DNA of 64,000 bases from Medicago truncatula. Taxonomy: Eukaryota; Streptophyta; Magnoliopsida; Fabales; Fabaceae. The notes beneath the pieces are model-generated. The model did not search any database and had not been told where the DNA came from. It saw only the letters and a program-made list of their open reading frames with translations. A program made the position numbers and the translations under genes. How positions within the stretch are numbered: position 1 is the first letter of the stretch; the number at the start of each line of letters is the position of its first letter. This document shows, in pieces, positions 24,453 through 34,570 of the stretch. The stretch lies in NCBI RefSeq assembly GCF_003473485.1, contig NC_053042.1, positions 41,568,762-41,632,761 of the forward strand, given 5' to 3'.

Positions 24453-27400
24453 GCCTCCCACAAGATGGAGGTTGGTAAATATCTACCAATCCCAACTTGG
24501 ATAATAGAGTATGAAAAGGCTGAGGTAAGAGAGATTTAGTGAAAAAATCTGCAATTTGATTCTGAGAAGTGATAGGAAGTAGTTTCATCACACCAGCTTG
24601 AAGTTTCTCTCTAACCAGATGACAGTCTATTTCAAGATGTTTGGTTCTCTCATGAAAAACAGGATTGGCTGCAATATAAAGAGCACTTTGATTATCACAA
24701 TAGATGACAGGTGGCTTAGTGTAAGTAAGTTGCAGATCTTGAAGAAGATAAAGAAGCCACTGCAGTTCACAAGTAGCTGCTGCAAGAGCTCTATACTCAG
24801 CCTCAGAAGAGGATCTTGATACAGTTAACTGTTTCTTAGTGCGCCAAGAGATGAGTGATTTTCCAAAAAAGAAGCATTGTCCTGAGATTGATCTTCTAGA
24901 GTCCAAACATCCAGCCCAATCAGCATCTGAGAAACCCAGAAGTTGAATAGTGGAATCTCTGGGAAAGAGTAATCCTTTGCCTGGACAACTTTTGAGGTAC
25001 CTGAGCACTCTCATAGCAGCAGTGTAATGTATTTGTGTTGGCTTGGTGAGAAATTGACTCAATTGTTGTATTATAAAGGTAATATCAGGTCTTGTTGTGT
25101 TCAGATACAATAGTCTACCAATCAATCTCCTATAAGAAGAAATATCTTCATAAGGAGGACTGGAATCATTATGCAGTTTGATAGAAGGATCTGAAGGAGT
25201 GGATACTGGTTTAGAATTGACAAGACCTGAATCAGCAAGCAAATCCAGACAATACTTTCTTTGACACAATGAGATTCCTTGTTTAGAATGAGCAACCTCT
25301 AAACCAAGGAAATATTTTAATTGGCCAAGATCTTTGATTTTGAAAGATTGGTGAAGTATGTCTTTAATGTTTTGAAATTCAGAAAGTGAATTCCCTGCAA
25401 GAATGATATCATCCACATATACAAGAAGAATAGTGAATGTTGAGGATGAAGATTTGGTGAATAAGGAATGATCTGAATTAGCTTGCTTGAAACCTTGAGC
25501 CACAAGTAAAGATGTCAATTTTTCATACCACTTCATGCTTGCTTGCTTTAATCCATAGAGGGATTTAATCAGTTTGCATACCTGATTTGGTTTAGAGGAT
25601 TTGACACCTGGTGGGAGTTGCATGTACACATTTTCTTGTAACTCCCCATGAAGAAAAGCATTATTGACATCAAGTTGGTGAATAAACCAATGATGAATAG
25701 ATGCTAATGCTATAATGAGTCTGACAGTTGTAAGCTTTGCTACAGGTGAGTATGTATCAAAGTAGTCTAAACCCTCAATTTGATTGTATCCCTTAGCAAC
25801 TAAACATGCTTTGAATCTTTCTATGGATCCATCTGCATGATGTTTGATCTTATAAACCCATCTGCAGCCTATTGGTTTGATGTTAGGAGGTAAATCAACC
25901 AATTTCCAAGTACCAGTTTGTTCAAGAGCAGCAAGTTCAGTCTTCATGGCCTTGTTCCAACAGTCAAACTTACTGGCCTCAGTATAGGATTTAGGCTCAG
26001 TGTGAGTGGTGAGAGACAAAGCAAAATGAAGGTGATCATTAGACAATTTATTATAAGACAAGTAATGTGAAATAGGGTAAGAAACGGCATGTGTATTATT
26101 ATTAGAAGAGGAGGATGAAGATGATTGACAGATGTAATCTTTGAAATGTGGTGGTGACTGCTTAATTCTGGAAGAAATTATTTGTGGAGGTGAAGAAGAA
26201 CAAGGAGGTTCAATAGGAGGAGAAGGAGTTTTGGTGGAAATAGAAGTGGAATCAGAAGGTTGGAGTGAAGAAAAAGGAAAATATTCCAAATTCTTTTCAG
26301 ATGAAGGAGGATAAGGAAGAATATGATCATGAAAAATTACATTTCTAGAGATAAAGATTTCTCTAGAATGTAAATCAAAAAGAACAAAACCCTTGAAACC
26401 TGATTTGTAGCCTAAGAAACAACATTTTCTGGCTCTAGGGTCAAGTTTAGATCTGTGAGACAATATAGTAGAGGCATAGCAAAGTGAACCAAAAACTTTA
26501 AAGAGTTTAAGATCAGGTAAAGAATCATACAGGAGTTGATAAGGTGTTTTGTGACCAAGTAAAGGAGTAGAAACTCTGTTAATAAGGAAAACAGCATGAC
26601 TGACAGCATAACACCAAAATTGTTTTGGAAGTTTAGATTGAAACAATAAAGCTCTTGCCACATTAAGGATATGTTGGTGTTTTCTTTCAACTCTGGCATT
26701 TTGTTGAGGTGTTTCAACACAAGATCTATGATGAATAATGCCTTTAGAAGCATAAAAATCAGTAAGAAGAAATTCAGGACCATTGTCTGATCTAACAATT
26801 TTGGGGGTGATATTATATTGAGTATGAATCATATTTATGAAATTTTTAACATGCATAGAGACTTCAGATTTATTTTTAAGGAGTATGATCCATACAAATC
26901 TACTGAAATCATCTACAATAGTGAGAAAGTATTTATGATTGTGAACAGAAGGACAAGCTAAAGGACCCAAAATGTCAAAATGAAGTAAGTCAAATTTAGC
27001 AGAAGAAATGGAAAGACTGGAAGTAAAGGGAAGTTTCTTTTGTTTAGCAAAGTGGCATATGTCACAAACATCTTTATTATTGCAAGAAATAGAAGGATAC
27101 AAGGATTGCATATGAGATAATCTTTGATGAGAAAGATGTCCCATTCTATAATGCCATAAAGCAGAATTAGGAATTACATTGAAATGTGACTGAGAAACAT
27201 TATTACAGGAAACAAACAAATTTTTATTGAAACCATGAGAAGGAGACTGGAATGAATCAGCAGACACCACCAATCTGTATAAGCCATGTATATTTTCACC
27301 CAAACCAATCATTCTCTTGGTACTCAATTCCTGAATAATACAACTATCAGTTGAAAAATTGACAAAACAAGATAAAGATTTACACATTTTGGATACAGAG

Positions 27401-28773
27401 ATGAGATTAAGATTGAAAGTTGGACAATACAAAACATTGGTAAGATATAAGGATGATGAAAAAGAAACATTACCAGCATACTGAACTAAAACAGTAGTTT
27501 TATTAGGTAAATTGACATCTGTAGGTTTGATTTTGTAAAAGGAGGTAAAACAAAGAGATGAAGAACATATATGATTATTGGCACCTGAATCTAGAATCCA
27601 ATGATGAGAAGCAGAATCAATAGCACAAGAAACAACACTGGATATACCTGTTTGTTGAGTATCAGGCACAGAAGAAATAGTTGAAGTATGAACATGATTA
27701 GAAACAGGACCAGTTGGTGGGGAAACTGAGGAAAGCAAGTTAGCCTGTTGAAGCAAAGCCACAAGATGATCATACTTCTCCTGAGTTAAACTGAATTTGG
27801 AATCTGGTGCTACCACATCATTGGTACCAATAGAGTTATTTGTATCAGAAGCCTCAGAAACAACATTGTTGGCAGAAGAATTACCCTTATTGAAGTTGGG
27901 GTGACCATGTTTTAGATAACAAAATTCTATAGTGTGGTTATATCTGTTACAAAAGGTACAAAACCTATATTTTCCTTTGTTAGCTGAAGTACTAGAAGTA
28001 CCTTTACCACGAGGATAAAACTTCCTTGCATCAGAGGCATTAATAGAAATGCTAGAATCATCACTAATAGAAGGTGTGGAAAACACAATATTCTGGCTTT
28101 CTTCTTGAACAACCAAAGAGTACACCTTATTGATAGGAGGTAAAGGATCCATAAGAAGGATTTGAGTTTTCACAACAGAAAAAGTATCATTCAAACCAGT
28201 GAGAAACTGAAGAATCTGGTCTTCAGTTCTATAATACTTAGCAAGGCGTATAGATTCACATCGACAGGGATGAATGCAAGTGCAATTGGGAATAGGTCTA
28301 TGTGAATTCAATTCATCCCATAGAGTACGAAGCTCGATGAAGTAATCAAGTACAGACTTAGTACCTTGTTTGAGATTGTTGATGGTGGATCTGAGAGAAA
28401 GAACACGAACACGATCAACTTTTGAGAAACGTTCCTTCAAATCATCCCAAGCAGACAAAGCAGTGTCATGGAAAACAATAGTTTGAGCAATGGATTCAGT
28501 AACAGAGATAACAATCCAAGAATGAATTAGGTGATTACAACGTTCCCAAGCTTGACGATTAAGATCATCAATGTCAGGAACTGAAATTGAACCATCAAGG
28601 AACACAAGCTTGTTCTTCGCGCCCAAAGCTCGTTGCATAGAACGATGCCATGCAAGATAATTCGAACCATTGAGTTTGGGAGTGATAATCAAAGAACTAG
28701 GTCCATCACTAGGATGAATATAGTAAGGAGAATCAGAATCAGAGTTAGAAGGTGCAGAATTTCCACGCGCCAT
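24415..28773 (-). CDS. Ty1/copia gag-pol polyprotein (intact)
   Basis: One uninterrupted minus-strand frame of about 1450 residues, taking the Met at 28773 (MARGNSAPS) as start; an upstream in-frame Met at 28794 is less likely. Order: gag (UBN2-like) with a CX2CX4HX4C zinc knuckle (CTFCNRYNHTIEFC, roughly residue 280); aspartic protease WILDSGANNHIC (~400); GAG-pre-integrase MGHLSHQRL with an HHCC-type finger; integrase core with HFDILGP, RSDNGPEF and the downstream Glu region; reverse transcriptase with LVYVDDIILAG (~1150); RNase H with SDADWAG and SSSEAEYRALA. Integrase before RT defines copia, not gypsy. No stop or frameshift was seen. Domain limits are estimated by eye. Confidence 0.96.
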   Translation of the reverse strand: MARGNSAPSNSDSDSPYYIHPSDGPSSLIITPKLNGSNYLAWHRSMQRALGAKNKLVFLDGSISVPDIDDLNRQAWERCNHLIHSWIVISVTESIAQTIVFHDTALSAWDDLKERFSKVDRVRVLSLRSTINNLKQGTKSVLDYFIELRTLWDELNSHRPIPNCTCIHPCRCESIRLAKYYRTEDQILQFLTGLNDTFSVVKTQILLMDPLPPINKVYSLVVQEESQNIVFSTPSISDDSSISINASDARKFYPRGKGTSSTSANKGKYRFCTFCNRYNHTIEFCYLKHGHPNFNKGNSSANNVVSEASDTNNSIGTNDVVAPDSKFSLTQEKYDHLVALLQQANLLSSVSPPTGPVSNHVHTSTISSVPDTQQTGISSVVSCAIDSASHHWILDSGANNHICSSSLCFTSFYKIKPTDVNLPNKTTVLVQYAGNVSFSSSLYLTNVLYCPTFNLNLISVSKMCKSLSCFVNFSTDSCIIQELSTKRMIGLGENIHGLYRLVVSADSFQSPSHGFNKNLFVSCNNVSQSHFNVIPNSALWHYRMGHLSHQRLSHMQSLYPSISCNNKDVCDICHFAKQKKLPFTSSLSISSAKFDLLHFDILGPLACPSVHNHKYFLTIVDDFSRFVWIILLKNKSEVSMHVKNFINMIHTQYNITPKIVRSDNGPEFLLTDFYASKGIIHHRSCVETPQQNARVERKHQHILNVARALLFQSKLPKQFWCYAVSHAVFLINRVSTPLLGHKTPYQLLYDSLPDLKLFKVFGSLCYASTILSHRSKLDPRARKCCFLGYKSGFKGFVLFDLHSREIFISRNVIFHDHILPYPPSSEKNLEYFPFSSLQPSDSTSISTKTPSPPIEPPCSSSPPQIISSRIKQSPPHFKDYICQSSSSSSSNNNTHAVSYPISHYLSYNKLSNDHLHFALSLTTHTEPKSYTEASKFDCWNKAMKTELAALEQTGTWKLVDLPPNIKPIGCRWVYKIKHHADGSIERFKACLVAKGYNQIEGLDYFDTYSPVAKLTTVRLIIALASIHHWFIHQLDVNNAFLHGELQENVYMQLPPGVKSSKPNQVCKLIKSLYGLKQASMKWYEKLTSLLVAQGFKQANSDHSLFTKSSSSTFTILLVYVDDIILAGNSLSEFQNIKDILHQSFKIKDLGQLKYFLGLEVAHSKQGISLCQRKYCLDLLADSGLVNSKPVSTPSDPSIKLHNDSSPPYEDISSYRRLIGRLLYLNTTRPDITFIIQQLSQFLTKPTQIHYTAAMRVLRYLKSCPGKGLLFPRDSTIQLLGFSDADWAGCLDSRRSISGQCFFFGKSLISWRTKKQLTVSRSSSEAEYRALAAATCELQWLLYLLQDLQLTYTKPPVIYCDNQSALYIAANPVFHERTKHLEIDCHLVREKLQAGVMKLLPITSQNQIADFFTKSLLPQPFHTLLSKLGLVDIYQPPSCGRLLHNEVISDDTT

Positions 28774-28994
28774 GAAAACAGAGTATAGGAACAAGAGAAG
28801 AGGAAGAAAATTGCAAACGAATTGAACGAAAAAGATATCGCAATTCGGAGCAAGAACAAGAAAGAATATGAAGATGATGAATCTTCAACAAGAAAAAGAG
28901 AGAAGAAAGCTTCAAAACGAAGCTTGAAGAAGAAGCAACAATGGCGGAAAAACGGTTACAACCGGATCGTAACAAACTCCTCAATGAGAGAGTC

Positions 28995-29004
28995 ACTGAT
29001 ACCA
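28995..29004 (-). other. Primer-binding site (initiator tRNA-Met type)
   Basis: On the element's strand, TGGTATCAGT starts directly at the 5' LTR boundary. It matches the start of the usual plant copia primer-binding site complementary to initiator tRNA-Met. Confidence 0.85.
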
Positions 29005-29198
29005 TATTATGAAAGAAACAAAAGTGAATGAATAATTCTCATTAACTGAAAATGAAGTAGGATTACAACTTATATATGAAACAAAAGATCTACTGCAACT
29101 AACATATACTAACTGTATACTAACACAGTCACTAACTTGTTCAGCAAGTTACTTATATAACTAAGTTGTATCATCACTAATCACTTCATTATGCAATA
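29005..29198 (-). repeat. 5' LTR of the copia element
   Basis: 194 bp, matching the other LTR base for base as far as could be read. It is followed by CATAG (29199-29203), the second copy of the 5-bp target duplication. The whole element is 24259-29198, 4,940 bp. Confidence 0.93.
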
Positions 29199-29203
29199 CA
29201 TAG

Positions 29204-29995
29204 GTTTCCTCTTCATAAGTAATCATATTCGATTCATTATAAAATACTAAATATAAATACTTCTCTCAAACATTATTAGAATTTTCGTTCGTAGTTTGTA
29301 AGAGTTTAACCCTTTTTATCCTAACAAATACACAATGCATTATATTAAATCAAAATCCTAGAGAAAAATTAGGTTTTGCCTTTTTCAAATCGTTTATTCT
29401 TGTTATTCATTAGTCCATATTTGCTTCTAGCATTATCAAGTATGTGAGGAAGAGCAAAAAAAAAATGTCTACTGTATTCCACAAGAAACTCATTTCACGA
29501 CAAACCACCACCCACCATCCCCAAAACAATGATAATGAAACTCTTCAATTGTTTATGAGAAAAACACTAATAAAAATTCCTATTATACGGCCTTTTTAGA
29601 AAAGAAAAAAAAAAATCCTATACGAATGTGTCTTTGTTCAAATCTAAATGCTAAAGAGTTTTTTTGGGATTGATTATTTTTTATAGAGTAGTGATATTTT
29701 GACAACCATTTTGATACAATTTTTGAGACAACTTTGTTGTTCTCTCTTCTCATTGGTTAAAAACAATAGAGAGGGAAAAAGGAAGAGAGAGAATAAAAAC
29801 ATAATGTAAGTATGAAAGAGAAAGTTGTATCAAAATGATTGTACAAATATCATCTCTCTTTTTATACAAGATAGTTTTCATATTGTATATCAAGCAAATA
29901 GACCATTTAATAAACGCTCTAACCAAGATAAAAGTATCCTCCTTGGAATATAACGCGTGCAAATAGAAGAGGTTTTGGGCAAAATTAAAATGGAA
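29204..29995. other. Spacer between copia element and tRNA gene
   Basis: AT-rich, no coding frame and no definable repeat. Confidence 0.5.
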
Positions 29996-30069
29996 TGGTC
30001 CCGGCGGGGCTCGAACCCGCGACCTTCGGCTCATAAGACCAACGCTCTAACCAACTGAGCTACGGGACC
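29996..30069 (-). tRNA. tRNA gene, anticodon reads UAU (Ile) but atypical; possibly Met-derived
   Basis: The minus strand folds into a full 74-nt cloverleaf: acceptor GGTCCCG/CGGGACC with discriminator A; D arm GCTC-AGTTGGTTA-GAGC; anticodon stem TTGGT/GCCGA (two G-T pairs); loop CTTATGA; variable AGGTC; T arm GCGGG-TTCGAGC-CCCGC. Box A and box B are intact. No intron. Standard numbering puts T34 A35 T36 in the anticodon, so isoleucine AUA decoding. Position 37 is G, however, whereas tRNAs with U36 nearly always have A37. The loop is two transitions away from the elongator-Met loop CTCATAA, so a mutated tRNA-Met is an alternative. The tRNA itself is certain; identity is not. Confidence 0.85.
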
Positions 30070-33000
30070 ACTCATTAATCAATTTTGTATTTTAGTATTT
30101 ATTCGTATTTGCTTAAATTTAAACTTTTTTATTTGCTTTCGTTAAATCGTGGAGCTGTCAGAAGGGGAAGAGGAAGAGTATATATAGCTAGAAAACTTGA
30201 ACAAATCGTGGCATGTTTTATCAATGCATTTTTTCGGTACAAATTTATTTTTGTCTAAAAATAAAATGAAATTGAGAATTGACACGGTAGATAATTTACT
30301 TATAAAATTGAGAAGGAAATTAATTAGATGAAATGATTCAATCGAAGAAAAATGAAAAGTAGCTCTTCTCCGACACAACCTCAAATTACACCTAATGATC
30401 ACATGTGGGTAGTTATGATTTATGATTTATTATGAGAAGGATTAAATTTCAGTCTCTTGTTGATTATGGTGGCGGTGCTATTGAATTGACTAACGATGAC
30501 AAGAAAAGAAACATAGTCCTTTCCTATGAATTATAGATACACGCAAATGTTAGATATTAGTATTAGTATAGTAGTAGCAAAATCCGTATTCGTGGATACC
30601 CGTTGAACCCAATTTGATTTGACGCGTTTGGATTTTTTCCGATTTTAAAACACTGGTATGAGATGAGTATCATCAAACTCATATTCAAATTCGTCTCAAA
30701 TGTAAAAAATTATTTTATTACTCATTAAGATTTGACATGTTATAAAAACTTTCATTTTCAGAAAAGCAACCAAATTATTCGGTTAAAGAAATGTTAAAGT
30801 GAAGATATTACTGGAAAATGCATTGCAATATTGCACTTGGGGTCCGAAAAACTTACTTTTTCATTAAAAAAAATGATTCACTATGGGCATGGCCTCATGA
30901 GGATGTGGATGTGGCGGGGATACCCAAACTCATCCGGAACGGGGACGAAATTCAATCTCTTTTTCATGTTGGGTATGAGTAGGGTAACAAGTAAGTATAT
31001 GGTCGTCGGACATGGGGATGAGGAGATAAAACTCGTCCCCACCCCGCCCCATTGTCATACCTACCATTTAGGCACCAACACGACAATACTAATAATGATA
31101 ATTTAAAAAAATAACATAATTCTATATAAACAAGTTGGACATTGAACACATTTTCAATCGAAAATGAGTGCTAAAGAGGTACTATCATCTTATAAGAGGA
31201 TGCTTTATAGACACTTATGTCCATGCAAAATCGGATTACAAGTAAAAACAAGGTAATAATTGTTGCAATAATATATTTATTGGATTAAGTATGCATTTAA
31301 TCTAACCAATAATTTGATTTCATGTTCTAGCCACTTTTTGTAGTACATTTGAAAGATAATGTAAAATTATCGAAGTCTCATTAACTGTTCCTTAGCCTCA
31401 TAATCACAACTAATAATGTATCATTTTCCTTTTTTGTGTGAATATTATCACCTTAGGACTTCCTGCCCAAAGAAAAATAATCACCTTAGGACTTACAAGT
31501 TCGTAAATTATTGTTTTGGGAGATTTAATGTAATATGTACTCATTTGGAATGTTTTGAGTTAGTAAAAGACTTTAGTTTATAATATTTTGTGATACAAAT
31601 TGATTGATAGTTGAATGACTTTTTAATTGAATCACAAGCATAACCATAACCATACTATAAAGTTTGTTATTTATTGGTTTATTTTAGTTAAAAATGTGTG
31701 CAAGGAATTCAAATATTTTACCTAGTAACCAAACAAATAGATATATGAGTATTGAATTTGCTAACCCCACAAAGGTAGGACTAATACACCCCACCCTAAC
31801 CATAGTCACCCCTAAAAATAATCAGCTTCAATTGAATTTAGCATGGTAGTAAAATACTAGCCATTACTGATGCTGCTTTCCAATTCCTTTTTATAGAAAA
31901 TCAATCGGTGTATGAATTGAGTAGTTGCACAACAAACACACTATAACTTGGAAATATAATTAACTCCTCTGTCAACATAATAAAGATTTTTAAGGACCCT
32001 CTCTCTGAATATTTGTTGGTTGGGCCATTCATTGATACTTCAACGGTGATAGTAAATGTTCATAAAATTTGCTTAATGGTTTTCACCAACGCAGATGGTT
32101 TGACATAATGTCTATGTATTACCCTAAATTGCAAGATGACAGATAATGTACTCCCAAACTGAGGACTGGAAAGGATCATTAATAGGAGCAGGTTTGGTTG
32201 GTTGAGTTTATTTGAATTTGGCACGGCCTATTGTACATTTCTACTACTAGCTCTTGTTCTTAAAAAAAGTCACAATTTAGTTTATAGTGGTTTTCATATA
32301 GGAGTATTGTTTATAATGTTTATATTTTGAAGCAAAATAACTTGGTTGGTCTTTCATTTTTTTAAATAAATTATAGTTGGTTTTTTATCTTCTTTTTTGT
32401 TTTAATTTAGTATACATACGTATGTCTGTATGTATCTGTTTACAAAATTGATTAATTTGTAGGAAATTATTGGAACATTTACAACAACAAAAAATACAAG
32501 TGTGTCACATATACGATCTATTGCAATTTGCATCAATCAGCGTGGTATAAATTAGAATTCAAAAACTGTTTGGGAAAACCCAAAACAAACCAATTAGGAC
32601 AACATTATTGATGTTTTAGAACATGTGAGTCTAAATTAAAAAATATATATACTAAAGTTGTATTGGTGTTACACATTATCAATGCTCTCTAATCTTAGGA
32701 TCTACCTAAAATGCTTGACATCCAAGCCCATATATCGTGTGTAAAATAATGAGGAGAATTCTTTAATTCAAAATTTAAATCACTTCAAAATAATGAATAT
32801 AAGAAAATGAAAATGGTTCTCCAAGAAAAAAAATGAAAAATGACATTAAATGATGGGTATATTAGACATCATTTTCAATCAATTTTAAGGTGCCTGAGTG
32901 CTCACCATAGAATAAATAGTTATCTAATATGTTATTTGGTTGAATCATAGACATAATATGATATAAAACATAAATTATTAAAAGTTATCATATGATTTTG

Positions 33001-33180
33001 TGTTTTTTTTAGAGGAAACATTAAATGATTTTTTTGTGGTTGTTGTATATTTCTCTGAATGTGAGTACAATTGTCATTAAAGCAAGAAAATAAATTTGAT
33101 GAAATTTCAAATTTTGTCATATAAAAGTATTGTATTTACATAAAGGGCACATTGAAATTAAAGACCTTGACAAGTGAGAG
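30070..33180. other. Long gene-free spacer
   Basis: About 3.1 kb with no convincing gene. A GC-richer stretch at 30895-31055 contains purine/pyrimidine-skewed repeats such as 'catggggatgagg' and 'cgtccccaccccgcccc', which look like a simple-sequence-derived repeat and not protein. The rest is AT-rich. Confidence 0.5.
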
Positions 33181-33183
33181 TAG

Positions 33184-33191
33184 TATAAAAG
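33184..33191 (+). promoter_or_regulatory. TATA box of the small secreted peptide gene
   Basis: TATAAAAG lies 91 bp upstream of the ATG at 33275, an ordinary distance for a plant gene with a ~60-nt leader. Confidence 0.7.
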
Positions 33192-33274
33192 AGGGTATTG
33201 TGTAATACCATTCTTCTCTCAAAATATACCTAAGTATTTCAAACTTCAAAGTAAGAGTACTTTAGAAAAGAAAA

Positions 33275-33595
33275 ATGGTGAGAGTTGCAAAGGTGGTGAT
33301 GTTGTGCATTGTGTTGGTTATATTTTGTTCAAATCATGTGGAAGGAGCTGGAAGGTTACTGAAGGAGAGTGTGAAACATCCTGAAACTTTCAATATGGGA
33401 GGAGGAAATGGGATACTTCCCAGTAGCCCTGGTAACTTTGCTGCAGGTGTAAACTATGGTCCTGATGGGTTAAGGTTTTGCACCTTCCCTGGTGGCTGTA
33501 CCAGTGGTAATACTTTTCCCACTATCCCTGGAAATCTTGGTGGAACTGGAACTGGAAATGGAATTGGTGCTGGATTCTTACCACCACATCCATAG
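33275..33595 (+). CDS. Small secreted Gly/Pro-rich peptide precursor, unknown family
   Basis: A single exon of 106 residues. The N-terminus (MVRVAKVVMLCIVLVIFCSN then HVEGA) is a clear signal peptide with likely cleavage after VEGA, about residue 25. The mature part starts GRLLKESVKHPETF. It contains just two cysteines, both in RFCTFPGGCTSG near residues 68-75, then Gly/Thr-rich repeats and ends FLPPHP. A TATA box precedes it and a leader-like sequence lies between, supporting a real gene. It fits an apoplastic signalling or cell-wall peptide precursor, but I do not recognise the family, and no function is claimed. It does not have the 4-6 Cys spacing of nodule-specific NCR peptides. Confidence 0.8.
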   Translation: MVRVAKVVMLCIVLVIFCSNHVEGAGRLLKESVKHPETFNMGGGNGILPSSPGNFAAGVNYGPDGLRFCTFPGGCTSGNTFPTIPGNLGGTGTGNGIGAGFLPPHP

Positions 33596-34570
33596 AATAT
33601 AACAAACCTTGAAGCTGCTAAGGGAGTGTTAATTTCTAGCTTGGTTAAAAGAGTGTGTGTTATTACCTTGTTCTTGGTATTTCTTAATGCTAAGTACGTA
33701 GTAGTAGTATGGTAGTAGAACTTGTTTAATTAAGTTTGATTTTCATTTTCATTTTGGTATTTGTGTGTTAATTAGGTTTATTTTCTTCTCATGGTTCATG
33801 GATGGGTGTTATATTGTGACTTTCTTTGTATTTGGCTGTTGATCTGACCCTTCAACCTTACTAGGAATATTTTATTATATTATATATTAATTAATATTAT
33901 TATTACACTATGGTGTCTCAGCTACTATATTATATATATCATATCATATGGATGCTAAAATTTGTTTACATTATCATTATGAATTAAGAAGCAGGTGAAC
34001 AATCGACATATAATTTGCCTTTTATATTTTATTTTCTTGGTCCATCATTATATGGAATTGAACAGACTTTTTTTTGGTACAAAAAATGCACTTTTTAATT
34101 CTTGTTGTACAATATATATTTAGCAACAGTAACCAGTACCACTTGTAAGCCCGGACACGTTATATGAGTGCATGTGGTACGATAAAGATATACAAGTATG
34201 CAATTTTTTCAAAATTCAGAATACAATACGGCTGAGATATTTTAACCAAATTTAAATAATAAAACTTATATCCATCTAAAATACTTGAAAAAATAATACG
34301 TACCCTAATCAAACACTTTGGAGACAAAAAAGTACTCTCGGGACTCATGACTGGGATGCTCCCGGTAAAAAGAAAGCACCCTAAAAGAACTTCACTTTAC
34401 ATTTTTCGATCTCACTCATATACAATGTTTTTTGAGACCAAGCATTCTACAATAGATACTAGAAGTGACAACTTTTGTGTACCTTAAGCTAAGTAAAAAT
34501 GATAACAAAGCTAAAACTTCTCATTCTGGTAACTAACTAAAATCTGATTCATTGATTGTTTTCAACATGC
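33596..34570. other. 3'UTR and convergent spacer
   Basis: 3' flanks of the peptide gene (+) and the receptor gene (-), which converge here. AT-rich. No gene recognised. Confidence 0.5.

Noticed and set aside
29750-30034. 94-codon minus-strand frame starting MSRRSRVRAPPGP
   Set aside because: It begins inside the tRNA gene; the Arg/Pro-rich start is simply the translated T arm, a common artefact.
30831-31106. 91-codon plus-strand frame with Gly/Met-rich start
   Set aside because: It overlaps a purine/pyrimidine-skewed repeat (catggggatgagg ... cgtccccacccc) and lacks any conserved motif or gene structure.
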